Shown: one piece after another, positions 37,609 to 46,837 of the stretch
How positions within the stretch are numbered: the first letter of the stretch is position 1
Layout: each line of letters opens with the position of its first letter
Translations under genes and position numbers: made by a program
The notes under the pieces: generated by a model
Database searches by the model: none
Told to the model about the DNA's origin: nothing
What the model saw: only the letters and a program-made list of their open reading frames with translations
Assembly: GCA_016124895.1 (NCBI GenBank)
Contig: WGMU01000070.1
Coordinates: 25,053-89,052 of the forward strand
DNA length: 64,000 nt
Origin: a bacterium
GTDB lineage: Bacteria; Planctomycetota; Planctomycetia; Planctomycetales; Planctomycetaceae
Direction: 5' to 3'

Positions 37609-40413
37609 TCATTCACCAGATCCAACGTCTTGAGATTCCCCCCCCGACTCCGGACTGCGCAGAGTGGACAGCTCCGCCAGTTGAGCCTGCAGATCGCCGA
37701 GCTGTGACCGGTAACGATCCAGCAACTGCCGCCGCGGACTCGACTGTGCCGCGTCAATTCGATGCGCGACGCCACTCAAACCAGCAGCCGACTCACCGTC
37801 TGACTCAAGTCCCGCGTCGGCGTTGATCGCGTCCTCAGACTCCGCAGCCAGCGAGTCGTCTTCCTGTTCCGCGTGAACTTCCAGGTCAGAACAATCAGCA
37901 TCGCTATCGAATGCCCGCTCAACAGACTCGACATCCGGGATCCCGCGGATGTCAACGTCGTCAATAGGCACCGTGTGAGCACCGGCTTCCGGCTCGTCAT
38001 TCACGTCAGGACTCGCGGCCGTCAATTCGTCGTCGGAGAACTCGGCCTCGTTGCGATCAACAAGCTCATCGTCACGTCGTTCCGCCATCTCTGTGGGAGT
38101 GGTCGTGGCGTGATCGATCTCCAGCGGACCATCCGGCGTGGCCAGGCCGAGCCATTCTGTCAACGAAACTTCCTCAGCACTGCGTGGCGAATCGTCCTGC
38201 GTCTCAAATGGAAACTCTCCGATCAGCGACGCGGCTTCTTTCTGGAGTGCCGTTGTCGGCGACCGTTTTGGCGGAGCCGACGCATGAGCCGGCGACGGCT
38301 GCTGCACCTGATCGAGGAACTCAACTTCGCCTTCCAGATCCGGCGGAGCGTGTCGGTGCGAGAGGTTCTGCGGAGTCGAACGTTTCAGCGTCCGGCTCTC
38401 TGGCACTGACGTTCCCAGACTCGTCGAGAGCATCCGCAACTGCGCGTCCATCTGGTTCAGCCCATTCCGCAGCAGCGTCCGTTCGTGTTCAAGCTGCGAC
38501 CGGACACGCGCCACTTCGTGCTCAAAGTCGCGACGCTCGTTGTCCAGTTCGTCGCGTAGACTGCGTACTTCGTCGAGTTCCGACGCCAGATCCTCGCGAC
38601 GACGGTCGCACTGATCCTCGAATTCGCGCCGGTCTTCAACGAGCCGCCGCTCATGCAGCTCGTGCATCGATTTGATTTCGTGTTCGAGCCGTTCCCGCCT
38701 CGCCTGCAGCTCGATCTCCTGCTGAGCGATCCGCTGCTCAAGAATCTGCCGCCGATCAGCAAACTCGCGTTCGGCACGAGCGACCGCCCGCTCGTGCTCT
38801 TCCCTCTCAGCAGCAATCTTCTCTGAATGCTCCTCGTGCTGCCGAATCAGTTCCGCGTCGCTGGCTTGCCGTCTCGATTCGAGTTCCGCCAGCTCGGCCT
38901 GCAATGCCTCGCGGTCGGATTCCAGTTGCTGCAATGCCTGCTTGAGAATCGCGGCTTCTTCGCCGCGTTCGCCGTGCCACGCAGTCCGTTCCTGCTCGAT
39001 CTGTTCGCGCGCCGCATCAAGAAACGACTCCGCTTCGGACCGTTCATCCGCCAGCAGACGCAGTTCTTCACAACGAATCTGTTCGATTTCTTCCCGTAGT
39101 TCGACTCGCAGCCGATCCGATTCTTCCATGAGCTGCTGACGTTCCACCTGTAACTGCTGTTCGTGTTCCTGCCGCCGCTGCTGCAGCAGGACCTGCAGCC
39201 GTTCGACGGACTCGCGCAACGTGACTCGTTCCTGTTCGAGCTGCCGTTTTTCCGACGCGACAAACGCCGCGTGCTTCTGCTCAGCCGCCTGCAGTTCACG
39301 ATGAGCCGCGTTGATCGATGCCGTCTCTTCCGCGACGAACGACTGAAACTCCGCTCGTTCCTGAGCCAGTCGCCGCTCGTGCGTTTCCGTCTGATCCCGA
39401 AGTTCCTGTCGATGATCTGCAAGCCGGCGTTCCCACTCCCGCTGCTCCTGCCGAATCGCCGCCCGTCCAGCCGCCACTTCATCCTCAGTCCGCCGTCGCA
39501 ACTCCGCCAGCGACTGCTTTTCTTCCGTCAGTTCGGCCATCCGCCGGTCACACTCTTCAATCACCTGCAGCCGGCGCACCGTGCGTTCGTCTTCCGAGTT
39601 CTCCAGTTGAGCCCGCAGTTCGGTCACCTCACGAGCGTGTTCGCGCGAACGGCGATCAAGTTCCTGCTGCAGTCGTTCAATCTCACCCGCCAGTTCCGCC
39701 CTCTCTGTCGAGCACTGATCGAGAAGCTGCTGCGTTTCGGAATGCACCTCAGCCTGGCGATCGCGGAACTGTCGTTCGAGCCGGACCTTCTGGTCGCGTT
39801 CGGCCTCTGACAGAGCCTGTTCACGCTCGACGAGCTGCAGCTTCCACTCGTCGATCTGAGCGAGCTGCTGCTCAAGCTGGCGCGTCTGCTGGGCGTGCCG
39901 CGCGGCCCAGCGTCGCTGTTCTTCCTGCAGGTCAATCCGAGCCTGCGCAATCTGCTCCCGTTCCCGCTCAAACTGATCGCGGGCATTCCGCACTTCCGAT
40001 CGTGGCATTACGGACTCGTATCTGTCCTCAACGGCTGTCGTTGCTTTGCTGGCGGCAGACTCACCATCTTCGATTTCGTCTTCCGGCGCGAATACGCGTA
40101 ATCGCTGCGGCCGATCCGCTCCGTGACCACTCGCGATTCCGAGATCCGCATCCGTCGGTCCGATGTCGGCCTGGTCACCAGACTGTGGATCCGGAAGATC
40201 ACGTGCCGCCACATCGTCCAGCGTCTCCGCCAGCTCCGTCATCATGGGTGAATGACGGCCTGACGCGCTGTGATCAGCCGAGCCCGAGCCCTGCTGCAAC
40301 TCGTTCTGCAGACGCGAAGCCAGCGCACCGGCGTCGCGCAGGAACCGCTCCTCGTCGAACTGTCGCCGCTCCGCTCGGGCCTGATTCGCCGGAGATTTCA
40401 CCAGACGTCCCAT
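37609..40413 (-). CDS. Long coiled-coil protein upstream of the HEAT and scpA genes
   Basis: A 934-residue cytoplasmic protein. After a polar N-terminal 140 residues, an almost unbroken Glu/Arg/Gln-rich coiled coil runs from about 143 to 665 (for example QFEREREQIAQARIDLQEEQ), about 75 nm if fully extended at 0.15 nm per residue. The final 270 residues are acidic and low complexity, closing with a short helix (RYRSQLGDLQAQLAEL). There are no SMC heads: no Walker A, Walker B or signature motif. A structural or scaffolding role is likely. ATG 40413 (MGRLVKSP) is chosen; the frame is open to 40719 without protein-like sequence. Eight G in a row near the C-terminus (37638-37645, written as C on plus) may be slippery. 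Confidence 0.75.
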   Translation of the reverse strand: MGRLVKSPANQARAERRQFDEERFLRDAGALASRLQNELQQGSGSADHSASGRHSPMMTELAETLDDVAARDLPDPQSGDQADIGPTDADLGIASGHGADRPQRLRVFAPEDEIEDGESAASKATTAVEDRYESVMPRSEVRNARDQFEREREQIAQARIDLQEEQRRWAARHAQQTRQLEQQLAQIDEWKLQLVEREQALSEAERDQKVRLERQFRDRQAEVHSETQQLLDQCSTERAELAGEIERLQQELDRRSREHAREVTELRAQLENSEDERTVRRLQVIEECDRRMAELTEEKQSLAELRRRTEDEVAAGRAAIRQEQREWERRLADHRQELRDQTETHERRLAQERAEFQSFVAEETASINAAHRELQAAEQKHAAFVASEKRQLEQERVTLRESVERLQVLLQQRRQEHEQQLQVERQQLMEESDRLRVELREEIEQIRCEELRLLADERSEAESFLDAAREQIEQERTAWHGERGEEAAILKQALQQLESDREALQAELAELESRRQASDAELIRQHEEHSEKIAAEREEHERAVARAEREFADRRQILEQRIAQQEIELQARRERLEHEIKSMHELHERRLVEDRREFEDQCDRRREDLASELDEVRSLRDELDNERRDFEHEVARVRSQLEHERTLLRNGLNQMDAQLRMLSTSLGTSVPESRTLKRSTPQNLSHRHAPPDLEGEVEFLDQVQQPSPAHASAPPKRSPTTALQKEAASLIGEFPFETQDDSPRSAEEVSLTEWLGLATPDGPLEIDHATTTPTEMAERRDDELVDRNEAEFSDDELTAASPDVNDEPEAGAHTVPIDDVDIRGIPDVESVERAFDSDADCSDLEVHAEQEDDSLAAESEDAINADAGLESDGESAAGLSGVAHRIDAAQSSPRRQLLDRYRSQLGDLQAQLAELSTLRSPESGGESQDVGSGE

Positions 40414-40712
40414 GAGAGCCTCACCCTGGAATTCCGCTGGCCAGCCCAACCTGCAGACAGATTCGATGGCCAGCAAACGCCGTTGCTCAGATTCTTCCGG
40501 GCGTCGAGCTGTGCACACTCCGCGGCGCGCAGGGCACCTCGACACGTCAGCTTTATCGGTCAAGGCAGGAGTACCGGTTGAGCGAAATCTGCCGGTCACA
40601 AGAATTCGAGAAGCTGCGCAAACTTTGCGGCTGAGGCGATTCTCAGGCAGGCAGAAGAGCAGTGTGCCGTTCCGGCAGAGCGTCGCGACAACCACTCCGC
40701 AATGCTCACGAC

Positions 40713-41681
40713 TCACCACGGCAGCCTGTCGAGATTCACGTTGCCGCCGCTCAGAATCAGGCCGACGCTCTCGATATCCACAACGCTGCGGAACTGGTCA
40801 TCAAGAACAGCCGCCAGTACCACGGCCGAACTCGGTTCTATCAGCAGTTTCGCCCGCTCCCAGAGCAGGCGCATGGCCGCAATGATCTGCTCGTCGCTGA
40901 CAGTAATGATCTGCTCGACCTGATCACGGATGATCGGCCAGGTCAATTGACCGAGGCTCGTCAGCAGGCCATCAGCGATCGTGTTCGGTGCTGTCTGGGG
41001 AATGAACTCACCCGCCGATTTTGACCTCGCCGCGTCATCCGCTCCGGCTGGCTCCGCCGCGAAGACCCGCATCCCATCGCTCAACCCGTGTGCTGCAATG
41101 GCCGTCCCGCTAAGCAACCCGCCGCCGCCAACCGGAGCAACCACAGCCGAGAGGGACTCGCCCAGTTCCGCAATCTGCTCAATCAGTTCCAGCGTCGCAG
41201 TCCCCTGCCCTGCGATAATATGCGGATGATCGTACGGATGAATAAAGGTCGCCCCGGTCCGCTGCTGCACTTCGGACGCGGTCGATTCCCGCGCCACCAG
41301 CGTCGGTTCACAAAGTACGACTTCCGCTCCGTAATCCAGCACGGCCGCCTGCTTGACCGGCGACGCCGTACGCGGCATCACGATAAACGCCGGAATGCCC
41401 CGCATCTTCGCCGCGAGAGCGAGTGCCTGCGCATGATTGCCTGAACTGTGCGTCACAACGCCCGCAGCCGCCGCTTCGTCTGGCAGCCGACTGACCGCAT
41501 TGAACGCGCCGCGAAACTTGAATGCACCAACTTTCTGAAACTGCTCACACTTGAAGAACAGTCGCCGCCCGGACAGTGCGTCGAGCGTCCGACAGGTCAT
41601 CACGGGAGTTCGATGCACCGCCCCGCGAATTGCCTCGGCAGCCGACAGGACATCTTCAAATCGAACAGACGATTCAGGCAC
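40713..41681 (-). CDS. Threonine/serine dehydratase-like PLP enzyme
   Basis: A 322-residue fold-type II PLP enzyme without the C-terminal ACT regulatory domain, as in catabolic threonine dehydratase, serine racemase and threo-3-hydroxyaspartate ammonia-lyase. Motifs: HRTPV near 23-27, FFKCEQFQKVGAFKFRGA with the PLP Lys, SSGNHAQALA binding the cofactor phosphate region, and PVGGGGLLSG. GHRT-like substrate loops do not distinguish the substrates by eye. About 300 bases separate it from the coiled-coil gene, with no recognisable gene between. It lies 57 bases downstream of the haemoglobin gene, across a palindromic repeat. Confidence 0.87.
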   Translation of the reverse strand: MPESSVRFEDVLSAAEAIRGAVHRTPVMTCRTLDALSGRRLFFKCEQFQKVGAFKFRGAFNAVSRLPDEAAAAGVVTHSSGNHAQALALAAKMRGIPAFIVMPRTASPVKQAAVLDYGAEVVLCEPTLVARESTASEVQQRTGATFIHPYDHPHIIAGQGTATLELIEQIAELGESLSAVVAPVGGGGLLSGTAIAAHGLSDGMRVFAAEPAGADDAARSKSAGEFIPQTAPNTIADGLLTSLGQLTWPIIRDQVEQIITVSDEQIIAAMRLLWERAKLLIEPSSAVVLAAVLDDQFRSVVDIESVGLILSGGNVNLDRLPW

Positions 41682-41709
41682 TCGATGCCCCTTTTATACA
41701 AAGCCAGCA

Positions 41710-41739
41710 GGCCGGACCGGCGCTACGCTCGTTCCGGCC
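41710..41739. repeat. REP-like palindrome at the haemoglobin stop codon
   Basis: GGCCGGACCGG (41710-41720) mirrors CGTTCCGGCC (41730-41739), around CGCTACGCT. The stop codon of the haemoglobin gene starts at its edge. Elements of this look are scattered in planctomycete genomes as I recall them. Confidence 0.6.
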
Positions 41740-42122
41740 TACAGTTCCTCGACGATTTCCGCCTTCGTACTCTCAATAAACGCGAGCACCTCGCCTCGCT
41801 CCGCCTCTGGCACATCGAAGTGGTCGAGCGTCGCCTTCAGGTGGCCGCTAAAACGCAACCAGTCGGACTCGGAAATTCGCATCCCGCGATGCGCTGTCGT
41901 CATGTCACGGCCGGTGTAATACAGAGGCCCACCAGCACAGTGGCAGAGAAAATCAATCAGCAGTTGCTTCTCTCGCAGCAGCCCGTCGGTACCACGATGA
42001 GCCCAGAACCGTCCGAGCTGTTCGTCTCCGATCAATCGCGGCAGCAGGTTTTCTGCCACGGCGGAGACCCCATCATATCCGCCCAGCCGGACATACAGCG
42101 TTGCCCTGTCAGCGTCACTCAC
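41739..42122 (-). CDS. Truncated haemoglobin, group I-like
   Basis: A 127-residue haem protein that would bind O2 or NO. LYVRLGGYDGVSAVAEN is the typical N-terminus; the proximal His lies in TTAHRGMRISESDWLRF. At the B10 position, usually Tyr (in FY), I read Leu (NLLPRL), which would change ligand stabilisation. The start is GTG 42122, with GGAGG five bases upstream; the frame is open to 42284 but those residues do not fit the family. The gene is divergent from the REC-glutamate dehydrogenase gene, so their promoters share about 290 bases. Confidence 0.83.
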   Translation of the reverse strand: MSDADRATLYVRLGGYDGVSAVAENLLPRLIGDEQLGRFWAHRGTDGLLREKQLLIDFLCHCAGGPLYYTGRDMTTAHRGMRISESDWLRFSGHLKATLDHFDVPEAERGEVLAFIESTKAEIVEEL

Positions 42123-42410
42123 AGCCACCTCCCTCCAGGTAACCGCCCTGGCCCAGACCAGCCCGACACCCGCCGCAGCCAGATCTGCAGCGGACACGCC
42201 AGGCGGCAGTGTTGCGTCCGGCAACCAGAGTTGCCACTGGCAGCCACATCGTGATTTTCCAACGCAGTCAGCAGACCGACGCAAGGAATCGTATTGACTC
42301 TTTAAGACCGCTACCGCAACAGTCAGTCCTGCCTGCCCGCCTGCACGGCGTCGGACAGGACAGGATGTTCGAGCCGAACATGCCGGAGCCTCAGTTCAGG
42401 GAGCCGCTCG

Positions 42411-44054
42411 ATGAAACCGTTTCTCGTGCTGATGATCGAGGATAGCGCCGTTGACGCTGTCGTCATTCGGGGAATGCTCTCGAAGGTGCAGGCGACGCGG
42501 TTCAATGTCGAATCCGTAAAGACACTCGCCGACGGAATCTCCCGACTGGACCGTGGTGGCGTCGACGTTGTTCTGCTTGACCTGACGCTGCCGGATAGTC
42601 AGGGGCTGGAATCGTTTCAGCGAGTCGTGAAGGCCGCCCCCCATGTGCCCGTTGTTGTGCTCACGGGGACCGACGACCTGACGATGGCGGCAACCGCCGT
42701 CGAAGAAGGCGCGCAGGCCTACCTGGTCAAAGGCAAGATTGACGCGCGCAAACTGATACGCACCGTCCGCTACGCGATTCAGCACGTCGAAGCAGAACAT
42801 GCCGAGTGGGACTCGCCAATGTTCCGCCTGGCTCAGCAGCAGTTCATGAAAGCCGCGCAGATCATGAACCTCGACGACAACGTGCGCGAGCGGTTGCTGT
42901 TTCCGCAGCGCACGCTGGTCGTCACGCTGCCGTTCCGCCGCGACGAGTATTCTGAAGTCGAGAACGTGTTTGGCTACCGGGTGCAGCATCTGCTGACGGC
43001 CGGCCCGACCAAAGGCGGCATTCGTTATCACGAAGATGTCAGCCTCGGCGAGGTTTCAGCGCTCGCCATGTGGATGAGCTGGAAATGCGCCCTGATGCAC
43101 CTGCCATTTGGCGGTGCGAAAGGCGGCGTCCGGATCGATCCGACGGGCGTCAGCCGGCACGAACTGCAGCGACTGACGCGGCGCTACACCTCGGAAATCA
43201 TTGGCATGATCGGTCCCGACAAGGACATCCCGGCTCCGGACATGGGCACCAATGAGCAGGTCATGGCCTGGATCATGGACACCTACAGCCAGCAGGTCGG
43301 CTATGCCGTCCCGACGGTTGTGACGGGCAAGCCGGTCGTTCTTGGTGGATCACTCGGACGCCGCGAAGCAACGGGCCGCGGCCTCGTCTATCTGGTTGAA
43401 GAAGCGGCCGGTCACATTGGACTTGACCTGAAACACGCGACCGCCGTCGTGCAGGGGTTCGGCAACGTCGGCAGCAACGCCGCGAGATTTCTCGAAGAAC
43501 TCGGAACGCGAATCGTCGCCGTGAGCGACGTTTCAACGGGGGTCTACAATCCGCGAGGCCTGTCCGTCACCGCGCTGGCTGAATACGTCGATCAGAACGG
43601 AACGCTGATTGGATACCCCGATGGCGAAGCAGTCTCCAATCAGGAGATGCTCGAACTGCCGTGCGACATTCTGGTACCGGCCGCTCTGCAGAATCAGATC
43701 ACCGGTGACAATGTCGAGCGGATTCAGTGCAAACTGCTGGCGGAAGGAGCAAACGGACCGACGACTCTGGAGGCCGACGAAGTGCTCCACGAGCGCGGCG
43801 TCTTCGTTCTACCGGACATTCTGGGCAACGCAGGCGGCGTCACGGTGTCGTACTTCGAGTGGGTGCAGGGCACGCAGAACTACATGTGGTCACTCGAAGA
43901 AATCAACAGCCGGCTGCACCGCATTCTGACCGACGCGTTTCAACGCACGATGCGCCGCGCTCAACGCGACCAGATCGACGTCCGCACCGCAGCACTGATC
44001 GAGGGCATTCAGCGCGTTGCTGAGGCCAAACTTGTCCGTGGACTCTTTCCGTAG
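42411..44054 (+). CDS. Response-regulator receiver domain fused to glutamate dehydrogenase
   Basis: A 547-residue fusion. Residues 1-122 form a receiver domain with every key residue: Glu10 and Asp11, phospho-acceptor Asp57 (LLDLTLPD), Thr85 and Lys107 (YLVKG). Residues about 135-547 are a Glu/Leu/Phe/Val dehydrogenase: substrate-side TKGGIRYH (Lys201) and Lys225, catalytic-region GGAKGGV (Lys237), Asp277 in PAPDMGTNEQVM, and NAD(P)-binding GFGNVG (349-354). It converts glutamate and 2-oxoglutarate plus ammonia. Phosphorylation of Asp57 could gate this reaction. One frame runs through without interruption, and GGGAG lies seven bases before the ATG. No histidine kinase gene is nearby. Coenzyme choice is not clear. 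Confidence 0.9.
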   Translation: MKPFLVLMIEDSAVDAVVIRGMLSKVQATRFNVESVKTLADGISRLDRGGVDVVLLDLTLPDSQGLESFQRVVKAAPHVPVVVLTGTDDLTMAATAVEEGAQAYLVKGKIDARKLIRTVRYAIQHVEAEHAEWDSPMFRLAQQQFMKAAQIMNLDDNVRERLLFPQRTLVVTLPFRRDEYSEVENVFGYRVQHLLTAGPTKGGIRYHEDVSLGEVSALAMWMSWKCALMHLPFGGAKGGVRIDPTGVSRHELQRLTRRYTSEIIGMIGPDKDIPAPDMGTNEQVMAWIMDTYSQQVGYAVPTVVTGKPVVLGGSLGRREATGRGLVYLVEEAAGHIGLDLKHATAVVQGFGNVGSNAARFLEELGTRIVAVSDVSTGVYNPRGLSVTALAEYVDQNGTLIGYPDGEAVSNQEMLELPCDILVPAALQNQITGDNVERIQCKLLAEGANGPTTLEADEVLHERGVFVLPDILGNAGGVTVSYFEWVQGTQNYMWSLEEINSRLHRILTDAFQRTMRRAQRDQIDVRTAALIEGIQRVAEAKLVRGLFP

Positions 44055-44105
44055 CCACACTCCGGCGACCTCGACGCCAGACGGAAACCGGCAACGCCAG
44101 CAGAG

Positions 44106-44939
44106 TCACGCGACGTCCCGGTGGCGCGGCGGTGGTGCAGACTTCGCGTTGCGGGACTCGGCGACTTTCGCCAGCACGGCATCCAGACGACCGATGATCT
44201 GCTGCTGAAAATCGAGCAGCGTCGCGGCGGTCTTCTGAAAATCCCGATGACTCAGTCGCAAAGCACGCTGTTCGAGTTCTTCCGCAAAACGCGTCAGAGA
44301 TTCAATAGCCGATTCGAGTTCAACCAGCAGGTCGCGCGGACGTTCGGAAACCGGACACTGCTCGATTTTCGGCTGAGGAATAGGTTCTTCATTCGGCTGT
44401 GTATCGCGAAGCGTTTTCATCAGCGTTTCGATGCCCATCCGCTTGCGGGCTTCGAACTCTTCGATCAGCTCTTCTTCCTGCTCGATCAGCTCAATCAGTT
44501 CGGCTGGCGACAGTGTCGATGGATCAATCTCCGGTTCGTCATCAAAGTCATCGACCGAGAACGCCTGCAGAATCGGCGGCGGCGTTTCGGCTCCCGTGTC
44601 GCGCAGAGCAAGTTGAAACGCACCCACTTCGAGTTCGTCACCGTCGGCCAGATGAGTCGATCGAGTCGCCTGTCCGTTGACTTTCAGTTCCGGCCCGTCG
44701 GCGATCATGTCAATCCAGACGTCGATCCCGTCGACGTAGAGAATGCTGTGCAGCGGCGGCATGTCACTGCCACCAAGCCGCAGGTCGCAGCGTTCGCCGG
44801 CTCCGATCAGAAATCGCTCGTGCGTAATCGGCCGCAACGGGTTCTGCGTGCGTCCGCGGGTGATCTCCAGGAGAAACGGGTACTCCACAGAGTCGTTGTG
44901 TCGAGGTGCCGGATCGGTGTGTGTGTGCTGTTCTGTCAT
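44106..44939 (-). CDS. FHA-domain protein with C-terminal coiled coil
   Basis: A 277-residue cytoplasmic protein. Residues 20-112 look like a forkhead-associated domain (RFLIGAGERCDLRLGG, DMPPLHSILYV, KVNGQ, LADGDELEVGAFQ). FHA domains bind phosphothreonine, but the Arg after IG is replaced by Ala here, so phospho-binding may be weak or lost. Residues 130-277 are helical and partly coiled coil, with an acidic centre (LIELIEQEEELIEEFEARKR). It probably acts as an adaptor, perhaps in Ser/Thr kinase signalling, which is rich in planctomycetes; no partner gene is adjacent. It converges on the glutamate dehydrogenase gene with a 51-base gap. Confidence 0.78.
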   Translation of the reverse strand: MTEQHTHTDPAPRHNDSVEYPFLLEITRGRTQNPLRPITHERFLIGAGERCDLRLGGSDMPPLHSILYVDGIDVWIDMIADGPELKVNGQATRSTHLADGDELEVGAFQLALRDTGAETPPPILQAFSVDDFDDEPEIDPSTLSPAELIELIEQEEELIEEFEARKRMGIETLMKTLRDTQPNEEPIPQPKIEQCPVSERPRDLLVELESAIESLTRFAEELEQRALRLSHRDFQKTAATLLDFQQQIIGRLDAVLAKVAESRNAKSAPPPRHRDVA

Positions 44940-45348
44940 GGCTGACGGTCACCGGAAAAACGGGAGACTTGCCCTTCGAGATCGAGTCTCGTCTCTATCG
45001 TCTTTCGACCGTCCAGCCGTCAAACATGACAGAATCGTTACAGTTCCCCGAATTTCGCACCGACTTAATGGGACGTGGCGGAAACACTTTCCCTGGATCA
45101 AAGTGGCACGCGACTCCGTTGCGTCGGCCCAGTCTTTTCTTTCCGCACAGAGTGCGGAGCCACTTTGGCGGAGTTATTTCAGACACGTTCCTTAACCACG
45201 GTCCTTCACAGATCGCCGGGTTCGAAACAGCGTTTCTCGAACCGGCTGAACGGAATGAGTTCCGTTCCACGATCTGGCGATCGCAAGTACGTTTCGCCGC
45301 GGCAACCATTCGCAAACAGCAGCACACACAGGACACGGGAACCATTCG
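44940..45348. other. Intergenic region with hairpin-forming sequences
   Basis: About 409 bases between the divergent FHA and MazG-like genes. It holds an imperfect stem-loop at 45215-45246 (GCCGGGTTCGAAAC / GTTTCTCGAACCGGC) and, further left, CAAAGTGGC near 45098 with its inverse GCCACTTTG near 45160, so it may be degraded repeat sequence. No gene was recognised. Confidence 0.45.
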
Positions 45349-45690
45349 ATGACCGACGGCGGTGCTTCCAGGATCAGTCTGAGCGACCTGCAGCAGCTCA
45401 TTCGCACGATGTATGGCGCGAAGGACGAGGCACGCGGGATTCCCGGCACGTTTATGTGGCTGATGGAAGAAGTCGGAGAACTCGCCGCCGCACTGCGTGA
45501 AGAAGACACCTCGCAGGACGCCGCGTCCGAGGCTCTCGCCAGTGAATTCGCCGACGTGCTCGCCTGGCTGGCGACGATAGCCAACGTCGCCAGAGTCGAC
45601 CTCGAAGCCGCCGTCCGCGCGAAATACGGCAACGGCTGCCCCGGCTGCGAACGCATGGTCTGCGAGTGCTCGATCAGCGAGAAGCCGTAG
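45349..45690 (+). CDS. MazG-like nucleotide pyrophosphohydrolase
   Basis: A 113-residue all-alpha NTP pyrophosphohydrolase of the MazG superfamily, which removes pyrophosphate from nucleoside triphosphates, often unwanted ones. The metal-binding pattern is EEVGELAAAL followed by SEFADVLAWL. The single domain and small size fit the minimal MazG-like group instead of two-domain MazG. A Cys-rich end (GCPGCERMVCEC) could bind zinc. It is 25 bases from the stop of the convergent ABC permease gene. Confidence 0.82.
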   Translation: MTDGGASRISLSDLQQLIRTMYGAKDEARGIPGTFMWLMEEVGELAAALREEDTSQDAASEALASEFADVLAWLATIANVARVDLEAAVRAKYGNGCPGCERMVCECSISEKP

Positions 45691-45715
45691 CATCGCCGCG
45701 AAGCAGTGCTCGTTC

Positions 45716-46837
45716 TCACTTCCAGCCGAAGCGAACGAAACTCGACCGCGCCAGCGTGAACCACACGGCGACGATCGCCGCCATCGTCGCGAGATGAGTC
45801 AGCACGACGGTCGGCGGCAGCGGCGCCTTCAGCGTCTGGTACAGCAACGGAAAGCTGTAGTTCTCGAACACGCACTGCTTGAGTGCCGCGAACGCGCTGA
45901 ACTTCGTCGACAGATAAAACAGCACTGCTCCAGCCAGCATGTAACACAGGGCGAGCAAACCGGCGGCGGCCTGAGTTCGGGCAAATGTCGAGATGCACGT
46001 ACCGACGCTCATCAGGCCGAAACTCGTCAGCAGCAGCACCGTCCACAGCGTCGGCTGCAGCAGCGCGGCCGGCTGCAGGATCGCAACAATCGCGACGCAG
46101 CCTCCCAGTGACAGACCGAGATGGAAGACGAACTTCGCTGCCAGGATTTCGCTCGACGTGGCCGGGCTCAGCGTCAAAGCCATCAGCGTGCCGCGTTCGC
46201 GATCCTGCGAGGTAAACGAAACCAGCAGGTGGCAGCACGCGAAAAACTGAACGATTAACAGCAGCACCGCGCCGATCAGTTCCGGCGTGACAAAGTCGGC
46301 GACCGATGCTTCCTGCAGAGCCTGCGCGACTGACTCTGGAGCCGGATGCAGCGGCACAACGTGCTGCTCGAATCGCGCTCCCTGCGTGAAGGCACTCGTC
46401 GCCGTCGGCCAGAACCAGTTCCAGAACGGGTCGAGTACCGCGGGTTCTTTGCCGGAAAACCGGCCGATGACGCGGATCACCGGCTGATCGCTGGCGTCCG
46501 CGCCGAGCTGAATCTCGACGCCGTGATCGCCCGGCGGGTAAGCGAGCGAGCGACCTGCATCCTGCCCATCGGTGCCGCGCAGGTCTTCGCGCGGGCTTGC
46601 CACGATCTCAGGCGACTTCGGCAGATTCGCAACAACGTGCTCAATCCACGGAGCCCGGTGGTCATAGGTCAGCCAGATCCGAGGAGCGGCAGCAGCAGGC
46701 TGCTTCGTCACTGGCCGACTGGTCGCCATCAGCAGCGCCACCGCCGCCAGTAGCCCAATCAGCATGAGAGCCGTCGGATTCTTCTGCAGCCGCCGCAACT
46801 CACGGGCGATCAGGATTCTGAGCATGAAAAAACGCAT
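45716..46837 (-). CDS. ABC-2 type transporter permease
   Basis: A 373-residue inner-membrane protein, partner of the ATPase gene at 46968-47921. One helix near the N-terminus (about 24-42) is followed by a periplasmic domain of about 140 residues and a cluster of five to six helices (about 185-360), including the family region SFTSQDRERGTLMALTLSP. ABC-2 exporters move drugs, lipids or polysaccharides outward; the cargo is unknown. Start 46837 (MRFFML) or 46825 (MLRIL). The 130-base spacer to the ATPase gene contains ATGACNAAxGAC-like short repeats. Confidence 0.83.
   Translation of the reverse strand: MRFFMLRILIARELRRLQKNPTALMLIGLLAAVALLMATSRPVTKQPAAAAPRIWLTYDHRAPWIEHVVANLPKSPEIVASPREDLRGTDGQDAGRSLAYPPGDHGVEIQLGADASDQPVIRVIGRFSGKEPAVLDPFWNWFWPTATSAFTQGARFEQHVVPLHPAPESVAQALQEASVADFVTPELIGAVLLLIVQFFACCHLLVSFTSQDRERGTLMALTLSPATSSEILAAKFVFHLGLSLGGCVAIVAILQPAALLQPTLWTVLLLTSFGLMSVGTCISTFARTQAAAGLLALCYMLAGAVLFYLSTKFSAFAALKQCVFENYSFPLLYQTLKAPLPPTVVLTHLATMAAIVAVWFTLARSSFVRFGWK

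Noticed and set aside
37609..40413. Coiled-coil protein as SMC
   Set aside because: No Walker A, Walker B or signature motif is present at either end.
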